A stretch of DNA of 64,000 nucleotides from Falsiroseomonas algicola (GCF_011040385.1 NZ_JAAIKB010000008.1:1-64000); one strand, 5' to 3'. Positions 36,146 through 45,258 are shown, numbered from the stretch's first letter. Translations and numbers: made by a program. Notes: a model not told the origin generated them from the sequence alone.

Positions 36146-36156
36146 GGAGGACCGCC

Positions 36157-36309
36157 ATGCGGCCGTGGTTCATGCTGCTGGCGCTGCTCGCCCTCGGGGC
36201 CTGCACCGCGGAGCAGATCGGGCGCACTGCCCAGAACGCCTGCCGTGCAAATCCGGCGTCCTGCACGGACAGCACAGCGCTGCAAGCAACCCGCACCCCG
36301 GGTCTGTAA
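36157..36309 (+). CDS. Small entericidin-like lipoprotein (50 aa)
   Basis: 50 aa: MRPWFMLLALLALGACTAEQ with lipobox LGAC; the mature peptide of about 35 residues has two more cysteines (NACRAN and SCTDS). A very strong ribosome site GAGGAGG lies six bases before the ATG and 11 bp after the prs stop. Small secreted lipoproteins of this size are often entericidin-like, but the two extra cysteines are unusual. Function unknown. Confidence 0.65.
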   Translation: MRPWFMLLALLALGACTAEQIGRTAQNACRANPASCTDSTALQATRTPGL

Positions 36310-36380
36310 CCCCCACAGGCGTGATGCGACCACGCCGCCGCTGATGCGTTGCGTGACCTCCATGGCCTGGGGGTGGCGTG

Positions 36381-36647
36381 ATGTATTGGGTGGTGGTGGG
36401 GCTGATGACGGCTGCGTCCTGGTATCGCAGCGATGGTCATCACATCCGCAACCGTGCGGCCGTCGCGGCGCTGAGCCTGCTTGGCGCCCTGCTGCTGGGG
36501 ATGCCGGTGGTGCTCGCCATGGTGCTGGCCGCTGCCACCTGGATCTGGGCGATGATCCCGATGCAATGGCCACGCGCGAGCGCCGCCGCGGGGATCGCGG
36601 CGGGCATCGGCTTCATGGGCTGGGCGCTGGACGTCTCGCTGTTCTGA
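36381..36647 (+). CDS. Small membrane protein (88 aa), unknown
   Basis: 88 aa with two or three hydrophobic segments: LSLLGALLLGMPVVLAMVLA and GIAAGIGFMGWALDV. An N-terminal segment MYWVVVGLMTAASW may be a third. ATG 36381 is preceded by a G-rich stretch; a GTG one codon upstream is equally possible. It ends 6 bp from the convergent DUF35 gene. No family recognised. Confidence 0.6.
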   Translation: MYWVVVGLMTAASWYRSDGHHIRNRAAVAALSLLGALLLGMPVVLAMVLAAATWIWAMIPMQWPRASAAAGIAAGIGFMGWALDVSLF

Positions 36648-36653
36648 TCCCGC

Positions 36654-37040
36654 TCAGGCCAGCGTGAAGCAGGGCACCGGCGCGCCTTCGCCCTCGGTCG
36701 CCTTGAAGACCAGCCTCACCTTCGCGCCGATGCGGACCTCCGCCAGGTCGCAATCCACGATGTTGGTGAAGAGCCGCGGGCCCTCCGCCAGTTCCACATA
36801 GGCCGCGCAGGTCGGGCCGCCGGCGCGGAGGATGGTGTAGCTGTACACCGTGCCCTGCCCGCTCGCCTCGACCAGATCGACATTCGGCGACAGCGTGAAG
36901 GGCGAGACGCCGCGCGGATACCAGAAGTGCTTGCCGGTGTCCTTGCACAGGCCGATCAGCAGCCGCCCCTGACGGGCGGCGTCCCAGACGGCCTGGCTGG
37001 TGGGGTCCGCGACGGGGGCGGCGAAGAGCTTCTCGCTCAT
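36654..37040 (-). CDS. DUF35 OB-fold / zinc-ribbon-type acyl-CoA-associated protein
   Basis: 128 aa. WDAARQGRLLIGLCKDTGKHFWYPRG opening (in two parts) corresponds to the degenerate zinc ribbon, then the OB fold with GQGTVYSYTIL and AYVELAEGPRLFTNIV. Such proteins pair with non-decarboxylating thiolases or aldolases (ChsH2 type). Only one Cys of the ribbon remains (LCK), so metal binding is doubtful. It lies 5 bp after the thiolase gene. Confidence 0.82.
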   Translation of the reverse strand: MSEKLFAAPVADPTSQAVWDAARQGRLLIGLCKDTGKHFWYPRGVSPFTLSPNVDLVEASGQGTVYSYTILRAGGPTCAAYVELAEGPRLFTNIVDCDLAEVRIGAKVRLVFKATEGEGAPVPCFTLA

Positions 37041-37045
37041 GATGG

Positions 37046-38218
37046 TCACTCCCGTTCCAGGATGAGGGTTGCGCTGCCGTGGCGGTGGCCGAGCAGCCCG
37101 CCCGTGCCATGCGCCAGCGCCAGGGTGCAGCCCGGCACCTGCACCGCCGGGTGCGCTTCGCCGCGCAATTGCCGCACCGCCTCGATCACCTTGGTCATGC
37201 CGCCGCGATTGGCGGGGTGGTTGTTGCAGAGCCCGCCGCCATCCGTGTTGAAGGGCAGCCTGCCGACGCCGCTGATCAGGTTGCCGTCGCTGACGAATTT
37301 TCCACCCTCGCCCTTGGCGCAGAAGCCGAGGTCCTCCAGCTGCATCAGCACGGTGATGGTGAAGCTGTCATAGATGCTGGCGTATTGGATGTCGGCGGGC
37401 GTGACGCCGGCCTCGCCGAAGGCGCGCGCGCCGGTCAACTGCGCGCCACTGCTCGTCAGGTCCCGGTAGCCGCCGAATTCGCCCTGCGCCGTCTCCCCGG
37501 TGCCGCGCACCGTGACCACGGGTCGCTTCAGGCTGCGCGCGATCTCCGGCCGCGCCACGATCAGCGCGCCGCCACCATCGCTGATGACGCAGCAATCCAG
37601 CCGATGCAGCGGGTCCGACACCATCGGCGAATTCACCACATCCTCCACCGTCACCACCTTCTTCAGCATGGCGTGGGGGTTGTGCTGGGCGTGGTGGCTG
37701 GCGGCGACCTTGATCCAGGCCAGCTGTTCGCTGGTGGTGCCGTAGTCGTGCATGTGCCGCATGGCGCAGAGCGCGTAGCTGGTGCCCGTCGTCTTGGTGA
37801 AGGGCACCTCGAACTGGTCGTCCGGCACGTTCGGGTTCTGCGCCCGCGCGCCGGTGCCGACGGCCTGGCCCTCGCTGCGCGGCCGCCCGGCCAGCGTCAC
37901 CAGCACGACATTGGCGCGACCGAGCTTGATGGCCGCCGCGGCATGCGCGACATGGGCGATGTAGGAGCAGCCGCCGAGATCGGTGCTGTCCGCATAGCGC
38001 AGCCGGTCGAGGCCCATGTAGTCGATCATCGACAGCGGCCCGAGCCCCGGCGCATCGCCGGCGCAGACATAGCCGTCGATATCGTCCTTCGAGAGGCCCG
38101 CATCCTGCAGCGCGCCCCAGGCGACCTCCGCATGCAGCTGCGCGACGGATTTGTCCTCCGCCTTGCGGGTGGGGTGTTCATAGGCGCCGACGATGCAGGC
38201 GCTGCCGCGGAGGCTCAT
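37046..38218 (-). CDS. Thiolase-fold protein, lipid-transfer/SCP-x-like
   Basis: 390 aa. ACIVGAYEHPTRKAEDKSVAQ start, DGYVCAGDAPG near 65, YADSTDLGGCSYIAHVAHAA near 95 with the catalytic-type Cys, CCVISDGGGALIVARPE near 235, and NTDGGGLCNNHPANRGG with GGLLGHR at the end. It is of the acetyl-CoA acetyltransferase class that works with a DUF35 partner, encoded next. Substrate unknown; beta-oxidation or aldol cleavage of a branched acyl-CoA is plausible. Confidence 0.85.
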   Translation of the reverse strand: MSLRGSACIVGAYEHPTRKAEDKSVAQLHAEVAWGALQDAGLSKDDIDGYVCAGDAPGLGPLSMIDYMGLDRLRYADSTDLGGCSYIAHVAHAAAAIKLGRANVVLVTLAGRPRSEGQAVGTGARAQNPNVPDDQFEVPFTKTTGTSYALCAMRHMHDYGTTSEQLAWIKVAASHHAQHNPHAMLKKVVTVEDVVNSPMVSDPLHRLDCCVISDGGGALIVARPEIARSLKRPVVTVRGTGETAQGEFGGYRDLTSSGAQLTGARAFGEAGVTPADIQYASIYDSFTITVLMQLEDLGFCAKGEGGKFVSDGNLISGVGRLPFNTDGGGLCNNHPANRGGMTKVIEAVRQLRGEAHPAVQVPGCTLALAHGTGGLLGHRHGSATLILERE

Positions 38219-38340
38219 GGCGGGGATCCGGACGCTGTTGGGGCGCACCGTGGCAAGGGATGGCGCGGCGGGCAAGACGGGCGGTCTTCACGGGATGGCC
38301 GGGCTGTGCTGCCCTTCACGGGATTGGATGGGGAACGACC

Positions 38341-39645
38341 ATGGCACTCGACGACACGCATGATCCGGCACGGCGGTCCTTCGTGGACAGCGCCAATGGC
38401 CACGCCGATTTCCCCATCCAGAACCTGCCCTTGGGCGTCTTCTCACCCCCCGGTGGCACGCCGCGCGCCGGCGTCGCGATCGGCGACATGATCCTGGACC
38501 TGGAAGCGGCGGCGGCGGCGGGGCTGTTCTGCGAGGAAGCGGCCGCGGCAGCCCGCGCCGCGACGGGCGGCGCGCTGAACGCGATGCTGGCGCTGGGCAC
38601 CGGGCCCCGCAGCGCGCTGCGGGCGCAGCTCTCGACGCTGCTGGAAGCGGGATCGCGGTTCGAGGCGCAGGTGACGCCGATGCTGCACGCCGCGGCGGAT
38701 TGCACGATGCACCTGCCCGCGCGCATCGGCGACTACACGGATTTCTTCGCGGGCATCCAGCACGCCATGAATGCCGGCGCCATGTTCCGGCCCGACAATC
38801 CGCTGCTGCCGAACTACAAATACGTCCCCATCGGCTATCACGGCCGCGCTTCCTCCGTCGTGCCCTCCGGCCATCCGGTGCGGCGGCCGAACGGCCAGCG
38901 GAAGCCGGCGAGCGAGACGGTGCCGAGCGTCGGCCCCTCCCGCAATCTCGACTACGAACTCGAACTCGGCATCTGGATCGGCCCGGGCAACAGGCTGGGC
39001 GAGCCGATCCCGATCGGCCAGGCCGGCGACCACATCGCGGGCTTCTGCCTGCTGAACGACTGGTCGGCGCGGGACATCCAGGGCTGGGAATACCAGCCGC
39101 TGGGGCCGTTCCTGGCGAAGAGCTTCTGCTCGACCATCAGCCCCTGGATCATCACGCCGGAGGCCATGGCGCCCTTCCGCGTGCCGCAGGCGAAGCGGCC
39201 GGAGGGTGATCCCGCGCCGCTCCCGTATCTCTGGGACGAGGCCGACCAGGCAGGCGGCGCCATGGCGCTGGAGCTGGAAGTGCTGCTGATGACGCCGGGC
39301 CTGGGGGCGAAGGGGCTGGCCCCGCACCGCCTCGGCCTGTCGGATGCCCGCGCGCTCTACTGGACGCCCGCGCAGTTGGTCGCGCACCACGCCAGCGGCG
39401 GCTGCAACCTCAACCCCGGTGACCTCTGCGGCACCGGCACCATCTCCACCACGGAGGTCTCGGGCTACGGATCCCTGCTGGAGATCACCAAGGGCGGGCG
39501 GGAGCCGCTGACGCTGGAATCGGGCGAGACGCGCCGCTTCCTGGAGGATGGCGATACCGTGACGCTGCTGGCCCGCGCCAGCCGCGAAGGATTCGTGGGC
39601 ATCGGCTTCGGGGCCTGCAGCGGAACCATCCTGCCGGCGCCTTGA
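38341..39645 (+). CDS. fahA: Fumarylacetoacetase
   Basis: 434 aa, the usual length. N-terminal domain with HADFPIQNLPLGVFSPP; catalytic domain with DYTDFFAGIQHAMNAGAMFR, LPNYKYVPIGYHGRASSVV, the metal ligands in LDYELELGIWIG and DWSARDIQGWEYQPLGPF. It hydrolyses fumarylacetoacetate in tyrosine breakdown. The other tyrosine genes are not in the window. 53 bp before the lyase gene. Confidence 0.94.
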   Translation: MALDDTHDPARRSFVDSANGHADFPIQNLPLGVFSPPGGTPRAGVAIGDMILDLEAAAAAGLFCEEAAAAARAATGGALNAMLALGTGPRSALRAQLSTLLEAGSRFEAQVTPMLHAAADCTMHLPARIGDYTDFFAGIQHAMNAGAMFRPDNPLLPNYKYVPIGYHGRASSVVPSGHPVRRPNGQRKPASETVPSVGPSRNLDYELELGIWIGPGNRLGEPIPIGQAGDHIAGFCLLNDWSARDIQGWEYQPLGPFLAKSFCSTISPWIITPEAMAPFRVPQAKRPEGDPAPLPYLWDEADQAGGAMALELEVLLMTPGLGAKGLAPHRLGLSDARALYWTPAQLVAHHASGGCNLNPGDLCGTGTISTTEVSGYGSLLEITKGGREPLTLESGETRRFLEDGDTVTLLARASREGFVGIGFGACSGTILPAP

Positions 39646-39698
39646 ACCCCGCGCCGAACGGCGCGACGATACCGGCCAGTAGCACGGAGGAAATGGCC

Positions 39699-40670
39699 AT
39701 GGCTGACCGGCCGAAGCGCGTGGAGTTCCGCGAGGAAGGGCCACGCGAGGGCTTCCAGATCGAGAAGACCATCTTCCCCCTGGAACAGCGCGTCCAGCTG
39801 GTGGAAGCGCTGGCCGAGACCGGCCTGCACCACATCCAGGTCGCGAGCTTCGTCAGCCCGAAGCACGTCCCCCAGATGGCGGACAGCGAGGCCTTCTTCG
39901 CCGCCATCCGCAAGAAGCAAGGCGTCCACTACGCCGGCCTCTGGCTGAACGAGCAGGGTTTCCACCGCGCCAAGGCCACGCCCGGCGTCGATCTCTCCGG
40001 CAAGATCTCGCTCTATGCGTCGAACGCCTTCGCGCAGAAGAACAATGGCTGCACGGCGCAGGAGATGGCGGAGCGCCAGCGGCGCTGGCTGGAGCTGTAT
40101 GACGAGGCCGGCATCAAGCCCGACTTCGCCATCATCATGGCCGCCTTCGGCTGCAACTACGAGGGCGAGATCCCGCCTGACCGCGTGGTCGGCATGGCGA
40201 AGTTTGCCCACAGCATCTGCGCCGAACGCGGCCACAAGCTGCCGGCGGTATTCCTGGCGGACACGATGGGCTGGGGCAATCCGGACCAGACGCGCCGCCT
40301 GGTGGGCATGGTGCGCGATGCGCTGCCGGATGTGCGGATCGGCCTGCACCTGCACGACACGCGCGGCATCGGCACGGCGAACGTCATGGCCGCGCTCGAC
40401 ATGGGTGTCGATTTCTTCGACAGCAGCGTGGCGGGGCTGGGCGGCTGCCCCTTCGCGGCCCATGGCGATGCCGGTGCGGCCGGCAATGTCTGCACGGAGG
40501 ATCTGGTCTTCCTCTGCCACGAACTCGGCATCGAGACCGGCATCGACCTGGAGGCGCTGGTGGAATGCGCGCGCATGGCGGAGCGCATCATCGGCCGCCG
40601 CCTCAATGGCCGCGTGATGCATGCAGGCAGCCTCGCGAAGTACCGCGCGCCGAAGCGGGAGGCCGCGTGA
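39699..40670 (+). CDS. HMG-CoA lyase-family (DRE-TIM) enzyme
   Basis: 323 aa. EFREEGPREGFQIEKT start, VASFVSPKHVPQMAD, LHLHDTRGIGTANVMAAL, and VAGLGGCPFAAHGDAGAAGN, the signature loop with its catalytic Cys. It cleaves 3-hydroxy-3-methylglutaryl-CoA or a related 3-hydroxyacyl-CoA such as citramalyl-CoA. ATG 39699 was chosen for GGAGG at eight bases; ATG 39693 is too close. The stop touches the TctC gene start. Confidence 0.9.
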   Translation: MADRPKRVEFREEGPREGFQIEKTIFPLEQRVQLVEALAETGLHHIQVASFVSPKHVPQMADSEAFFAAIRKKQGVHYAGLWLNEQGFHRAKATPGVDLSGKISLYASNAFAQKNNGCTAQEMAERQRRWLELYDEAGIKPDFAIIMAAFGCNYEGEIPPDRVVGMAKFAHSICAERGHKLPAVFLADTMGWGNPDQTRRLVGMVRDALPDVRIGLHLHDTRGIGTANVMAALDMGVDFFDSSVAGLGGCPFAAHGDAGAAGNVCTEDLVFLCHELGIETGIDLEALVECARMAERIIGRRLNGRVMHAGSLAKYRAPKREAA

Positions 40671-41632
40671 TGATCGCGCGCCGCTCGCTGCTGGCGCTGC
40701 CGCTGCTGGCCGCCGCGCCCACCCTGGCGCAGGAACGCTACCCGTCGCGCCCCATCCGCCTCATCGTCCCCTTCGCCGCCGGCGCCGCCACCGACCTCCG
40801 CGCGCGCATCTTCGCGGAGCGCATGGCGCAGGATTGGGGGCAGCCCGTGGTGGTGGACAATCGCGGCGGTGCCAATGGCTTCATCGCGGCGGAGGCCGTG
40901 GCGCGCGCCCGCGGCGATGGCTACACGCTGCTCTTCACCTCCAACACCACGCATGGATCGAACCCCGCGCTGTTCCGCCGGCTGCCCTATGATCCGATCA
41001 AGGATTTCGAGCCGGTGGCGCTGCTCGGCGTCTCCACCATGCTGGTCGTGGTGAACAACGAGACGGGCATCCGCAGCATCGCCGACCTCATCGCCTATGG
41101 GCGCGCGAATCCGGGCAAGCTCAGCTTCGGCAGCGGCAGCCAGTCCAGCCGCATGGCGGGCGAGATGTTCAAGGCGATGACGCGCATCGAGATGGAGAAC
41201 GTCTCCTACCGCGCCAATCCGCAGGCCATGACCGACGTCATCTCCGGCACGCTGCCGCTGATGTTCTGCGACACCACCACCGCGATCCCGCAGGTGCGGG
41301 AAGGCCGCGTCCGCGCCCTGGCCGTCACCGCGGGCAGCCGCATCTCGGCGATGCCGGAGCTGCCGACGGTGGCGGAGGCCGGCAATTTGCCGGGCTACGA
41401 ACTCGGCACCTGGACGGCGGTGTACGCGACTGCCGGCACGCCGCGGGAGATCGTGGAGCAGTTGAACGCGAAGCTGCGGGAGATCCTGGCCCTCCCCGCC
41501 GTCGCCGAACGCCTGCGCGCCGATGCCACGGAACCGCTGACCGGAAGCCCCGACCACCTCCGCGACTTCACACTCGCGGAAATCGAGAAATGGACGCGCG
41601 TCGCGCGCCAGGCGGGGATCCAGCCGGAGTGA
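40670..41632 (+). CDS. TctC/Bug-family tripartite tricarboxylate transporter binding protein
   Basis: 320 aa. Signal MIARRSLLALPLLAAAPTLA, then the Bug opening ERYPSRPIRLIVPFAAGAAT, VVVDNRGGANGFIAAE, and GTLPLMFCDTTTAIPQVREG. Bug proteins bind carboxylates or amides in the periplasm. No TctA or TctB membrane genes are here, which is common for Bug genes. GGGAGG precedes the ATG. Sits between lyase and CoA-transferase genes, suggesting a carboxylate they both handle. Confidence 0.92.
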   Translation: MIARRSLLALPLLAAAPTLAQERYPSRPIRLIVPFAAGAATDLRARIFAERMAQDWGQPVVVDNRGGANGFIAAEAVARARGDGYTLLFTSNTTHGSNPALFRRLPYDPIKDFEPVALLGVSTMLVVVNNETGIRSIADLIAYGRANPGKLSFGSGSQSSRMAGEMFKAMTRIEMENVSYRANPQAMTDVISGTLPLMFCDTTTAIPQVREGRVRALAVTAGSRISAMPELPTVAEAGNLPGYELGTWTAVYATAGTPREIVEQLNAKLREILALPAVAERLRADATEPLTGSPDHLRDFTLAEIEKWTRVARQAGIQPE

Positions 41633-42756
41633 GCGCGCCCCTTCACGGCATCAAGGTCATCGAGATCGGCCAAGTCCTGTCCGGCCCCTTCGCCGGTGCC
41701 ATCCTCGCCGATCTCGGCGCGGACGTGATCAAGGTGGAGAAGCCGGAGGGCGGCGACGATGCCCGCCAGATGGGCGTCGCCTTCCGCCACGGGGACGCCT
41801 TCAATTTTCACGAATTCAACCGCGGCAAGCGGAGCATCGCGCTGGATTTGAAGTCGGAAGCGGGGATGGCGGCGCTGCATGCGCTGCTCGCCGAAGCCGA
41901 CATCCTCGTCCACAACATGCGCCCCGGCGTGCCGGAGGCGCTGGGCCTCGACCCCTACGCCACCACCGCGCGGCATCCGCGGCTGATCTACTGCAACATG
42001 GGCGCCTTCGGCCATAAGGGACCGCTGAAGGACCGCCCGGGCTATGAGCCGCTGCTGCAGGCCTTCGCCGGCCTCAACAGCATCACCGGCGAACCGGATG
42101 GCCCGCCCGTGCGCATGGGCGCCTCCGTCGTCGATCAGGGCACGGGGATGTGGACCGTGATCGGCGCGCTGTCGGCGCTGCAACAGCGTGCGCGGACGGG
42201 GCGCGGCTGCGTGGTGAACACATCCCTGTTCGAGACGGCCTTCCTCTGGGCCGGGCAGAAGGTCGGTGCCTATGTGAACCAGGGCAAGCTGCCGGAGCGC
42301 CATGCCAGCGGCCATCCCGGCTTCGTGCCCTATGAATCCTTCGACGCCGCCGACGGCCCCCTGCTGGTGTGCTGCGGCAATGACCGCCTGTTCCGCAAAT
42401 TCGCGGCGGAACTTGGCCATCCCGAATGGCCGGAGGATCCGCGCTTCGCGACCAACCGCCTGCGCCTGGCGAACAAGGCCGAATGCCTGGCGCTGGTGCG
42501 CGATGCCATGCGCCAGCGGCCGCGCGCGGAGTGGCTGGAGCGGCTGGTCGCCGCCGGCGTGCCCTGCGCGCCGATCAACACCATTCCGGAGATGCTGGAG
42601 GAGCCGCAGGCCAAGGCCATCGGCATGCTGGTCACGCCACCCGGCGAGGATTTCTCCGTCACCGCCCTGCCCGTCTCCTTCGATGGCGAACGCCCTCAGC
42701 CGAAGGCGGGCGCGCCGCGGCTGGACGGCCACAAGGGCGCGCGGTTCAGCCCGTAG
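41629..42756 (+). CDS. CaiB/BaiF family III CoA-transferase
   Basis: 375 aa, GTG start with GTGA overlap. LHGIKVIEIGQVLSGPFAGA, ADVIKVEKPEGGDDAR, EFNRGKRSIALDLKSE, the catalytic Asp in RMGASVVDQGTGMW, and AHHAS-equivalent HASGHPGFVPYE. It moves CoA between carboxylates. Placed with a lyase and carboxylate-binding protein, it probably activates the acid that the lyase cleaves. Its end overlaps the convergent DUF6285 gene by 11 bp. Confidence 0.92.
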   Translation: MSAPLHGIKVIEIGQVLSGPFAGAILADLGADVIKVEKPEGGDDARQMGVAFRHGDAFNFHEFNRGKRSIALDLKSEAGMAALHALLAEADILVHNMRPGVPEALGLDPYATTARHPRLIYCNMGAFGHKGPLKDRPGYEPLLQAFAGLNSITGEPDGPPVRMGASVVDQGTGMWTVIGALSALQQRARTGRGCVVNTSLFETAFLWAGQKVGAYVNQGKLPERHASGHPGFVPYESFDAADGPLLVCCGNDRLFRKFAAELGHPEWPEDPRFATNRLRLANKAECLALVRDAMRQRPRAEWLERLVAAGVPCAPINTIPEMLEEPQAKAIGMLVTPPGEDFSVTALPVSFDGERPQPKAGAPRLDGHKGARFSP

Positions 42757-43060
42757 CGCCCAGCGCCTTCGGCGCGCTCACCGCCGCCCGCGCGCGGGCA
42801 TGGTCCCGCAGCAGCGTGGCGGTGGCGGCATGCGTTGGCGTGCCTGGGTCATGCGCGCCCGCGCGGATCTCGGCAGCCAGCGCGGCGAGGTCCGGCATCG
42901 CCGGCACCACCGCTGCCCGCTCCCGCAGCGCCAGCGCGATCGCGGCGGCCACCATCCGCGCCGCCATAGCCTTCTCCGGCGGCAGCGCAGGCAGCAATTC
43001 GTTCAGCACCACGTCGCGTGCGGTCGCCAGCAGGTCGGCGCCGTCCGGCTTCTCCAGCAT
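42746..43060 (-). CDS. DUF6285 protein, LvaB-like kinase partner
   Basis: 104 aa. Starts MLEKPDGADLLATARDVVL and continues NELLPALPPEKAMAARMVA, a small helical protein. Its ATG overlaps the stop of the APH-type kinase gene. In Pseudomonas putida the small LvaB protein is needed by the kinase LvaA; this gene has the same position and size. Homology to LvaB is inferred from context and size rather than a motif. Confidence 0.7.
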   Translation of the reverse strand: MLEKPDGADLLATARDVVLNELLPALPPEKAMAARMVAAAIALALRERAAVVPAMPDLAALAAEIRAGAHDPGTPTHAATATLLRDHARARAAVSAPKALGATG

Positions 43061-44046
43061 CACAGCGCCTCCGTCATCGCCAGCACGTCCAGTTCCAGCT
43101 CCGGCACGATGTGCCCCGTCAGCGCCAGTTCCAGGCTGCGTTCCTGGCCGGAGAGGTGCCGCGCCGCCTGGTCGGCCGCGATGACGGCCCAACGGATCGT
43201 CGCCATCAGCTCCCACCACGGCATGCGCGCGCGGTCGATGCGCGTGCCGGCCTCGCTCTCATAACCCGCATAGAATGCCTCCCGCGCCCCGATGCCACCG
43301 GCTTCGCGAGCATGCGCGCCGAAGCGCCAGCACTTGGCGCAGAACCAGCCGAGATCGGCATGGGGATCGCCCCAGGCCGCGAATTCCCAGTCCAGCACGG
43401 CGGCAACGCGCGCGCCGTCGATCATCACGTTGCCGGTGCGGAAGTCGTGATGGCAGAGCACGGGTGCCACCGGCGGCGGCGCCGTGCGTTCCAGCGCGCG
43501 CAGCCCCCATTCCAGCACCGGCCGCGGCGTGCCGGCCTCATCCAGCCGCGCCCGCATCGCCGCGATCATCGCCCGCGCCGCATCGGCCGGCGGATCGCCC
43601 AGGAACGTCAGGTCGGCGCGCGGCGGGCGAATGCGATGGATGCGCGCCAACTCGCGACCCAGCGCGGCCACCACCTCATCGCCGTGAGGCGCCGCCTGCT
43701 TCACGACGCGATGCGCGGCAGCAATGCCCTCCACGCGGCCCATGACGAAGAAGGGCCGCCCGATCACGCCCATGTCCTCGCAGAGGAAGATCGGCTCCGC
43801 CACCGTCACCCCCGCCTCCCGCGCCGCACGCAGCAGCGCGAATTCCGCGGCGCGGGGCAGCGACACGGCCAGCACGGCCGGCGCATCCGTGCGCAGCACC
43901 CAGCGCCGCGCGCCTTCGGCCGTCTCCACATCCAGCGCCCAGTTCTGCTGGATCGCACCGCCCGACAGCCGCGTCAGCGCGGTGATGCGCAGCGCCTCAT
44001 CGCCGGTGGCGCGCCTCAGCCAGCCGCAAAGCGCCGCCTCATCCAT
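43060..44046 (-). CDS. APH-family phosphotransferase, LvaA/ACAD11-kinase-like
   Basis: 328 aa aminoglycoside-phosphotransferase fold. ITALTRLSGGAIQQNWAL (P-loop-like), catalytic loop LCHHDFRTGNVMID, metal site AVLDWEFAAWGDPHADL. Homologs LvaA (bacteria) and the N-terminal domain of mammalian ACAD10/11 phosphorylate 4-hydroxyacyl-CoA so the paired dehydrogenase can remove the phosphate. The pairing with an acyl-CoA dehydrogenase (8-bp overlap) supports that function over antibiotic resistance. Confidence 0.82.
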   Translation of the reverse strand: MDEAALCGWLRRATGDEALRITALTRLSGGAIQQNWALDVETAEGARRWVLRTDAPAVLAVSLPRAAEFALLRAAREAGVTVAEPIFLCEDMGVIGRPFFVMGRVEGIAAAHRVVKQAAPHGDEVVAALGRELARIHRIRPPRADLTFLGDPPADAARAMIAAMRARLDEAGTPRPVLEWGLRALERTAPPPVAPVLCHHDFRTGNVMIDGARVAAVLDWEFAAWGDPHADLGWFCAKCWRFGAHAREAGGIGAREAFYAGYESEAGTRIDRARMPWWELMATIRWAVIAADQAARHLSGQERSLELALTGHIVPELELDVLAMTEAL

Positions 44047-45244
44047 GCGCGCCCCACTCGAAGAAGTCGCGCCCCTCGCGCCGCAGGAAATTCGCCAGCA
44101 CCATGCGGTGCACCTCGCTCGCGCCATCCACCAGGCGCGCCTGGCGGGCGTAGCGGTACATCCACTCCACCACCGTGTCCTTGGAATAGCCGCGCGCGCC
44201 GAGCAGTTGCAGCGACGTGTCCACGGCCTTGTGCAGCGCATCGGCCACGACGATCTTCGCCATGGAGACCTCCTTCCGCGCGAAGCCGCCCTGGTCCAGC
44301 ACCCAGGCCGCCTTCATCGTCAGCAGCCGCCCGATCTCCAGCTCCATCGCCGCCTGGCCGACCAGGCCCTGCACGCTTTCCCGGTCGATCAGCTTCTGGC
44401 CGAAGCTCTGCCGTTCCGCGATGCGCGCCATCGCGATCTCCAGCGCCCGGCGCCCCATGCCGAGCCAGCGCATGCAATGCGTGAGGCGCGCGGGGCCCAA
44501 GCGGATCTGCGTCACCTTCAGCCCGTCGCCCACGCCCATCAGCAGGTTCTCGTCGGGAATCTCCAGGCCATCGAAGCGAAGTTCGCAATGCCCGCCATGC
44601 TCCTCCGGCCCCATGATCGGGATGCGGCGCACGATCTCCCAGCCCGGCTGGTCCGCATGGAACAGGAAGCAGGTCAGGCCCTTGCGGTCGTCATCGCTGG
44701 TGCGGGCAATCAGCAGGAAGTGCTTCGCCTCGCCGGCGCCGGTGATGTAGTGCTTGCGCCCCGTGATGCGCCAGCGGTCGTTGCCGACGCGCTCGGCCTT
44801 CGTGTAGGTCAGGCCGGGATCGCTGCCGCAGCCATCGGGCTCCGTCATCGCAAAGGCGGATTGCACGGCGCCATCGACGATGGGTTGCAGCCAGCGCGTC
44901 TTCTGCGCCTCCGTCGCCACCTTCTCCAGCACCTGCATGTTGCCGTCATCGGGCGCCGCGCTGTTGAAGACGACGGGGCCGAAGATGGAGCGGTTCATCT
45001 CCTCGTAGCACGCCGCCATGCCGACCTTGCTGAGCCCCCCGCCGCCGCGATGCTTCGGCATCTGCAGCGCCCAGAGGCCCTGCGCCTTGGCCTCCGCCCG
45101 CATGCGCTTCAGCACATCCGGGTGGATGTTCTCATGCTCGTCGTAGTTGGCGCGGTCGGCCTCCAGCGGGATCAGCCGCTCATCCACGAAGGCGCGGACG
45201 CGCTGCTGCACTTCGACAATGTCGGGCGGCAGGCGGAAATCCAT
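44039..45244 (-). CDS. Acyl-CoA dehydrogenase, ACAD10/11 (LvaC)-like
   Basis: 401 aa. FAD/substrate motif AFAMTEPDGCGSDP, KHYITGAGEAKHFL, LGPARLTHCMRWLGMGRRAL and the C-terminal QLLGARGYSKDTVVEWMYR with DGASEVHRMVLANF. The GARGYS stretch and length agree with the ACAD10/11 subgroup. Function in a 4-phospho-hydroxyacyl-CoA pathway is inferred from the neighbour kinase. 14 bp after the SDR gene. Confidence 0.88.
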   Translation of the reverse strand: MDFRLPPDIVEVQQRVRAFVDERLIPLEADRANYDEHENIHPDVLKRMRAEAKAQGLWALQMPKHRGGGGLSKVGMAACYEEMNRSIFGPVVFNSAAPDDGNMQVLEKVATEAQKTRWLQPIVDGAVQSAFAMTEPDGCGSDPGLTYTKAERVGNDRWRITGRKHYITGAGEAKHFLLIARTSDDDRKGLTCFLFHADQPGWEIVRRIPIMGPEEHGGHCELRFDGLEIPDENLLMGVGDGLKVTQIRLGPARLTHCMRWLGMGRRALEIAMARIAERQSFGQKLIDRESVQGLVGQAAMELEIGRLLTMKAAWVLDQGGFARKEVSMAKIVVADALHKAVDTSLQLLGARGYSKDTVVEWMYRYARQARLVDGASEVHRMVLANFLRREGRDFFEWGAHG

Positions 45245-45258
45245 TGCGGGTGCTCCAG

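Noticed and set aside
43060-44046. Aminoglycoside resistance gene
   Set aside because: APH fold only; overlap with an acyl-CoA dehydrogenase and DUF6285 fits the hydroxyacyl kinase role better.
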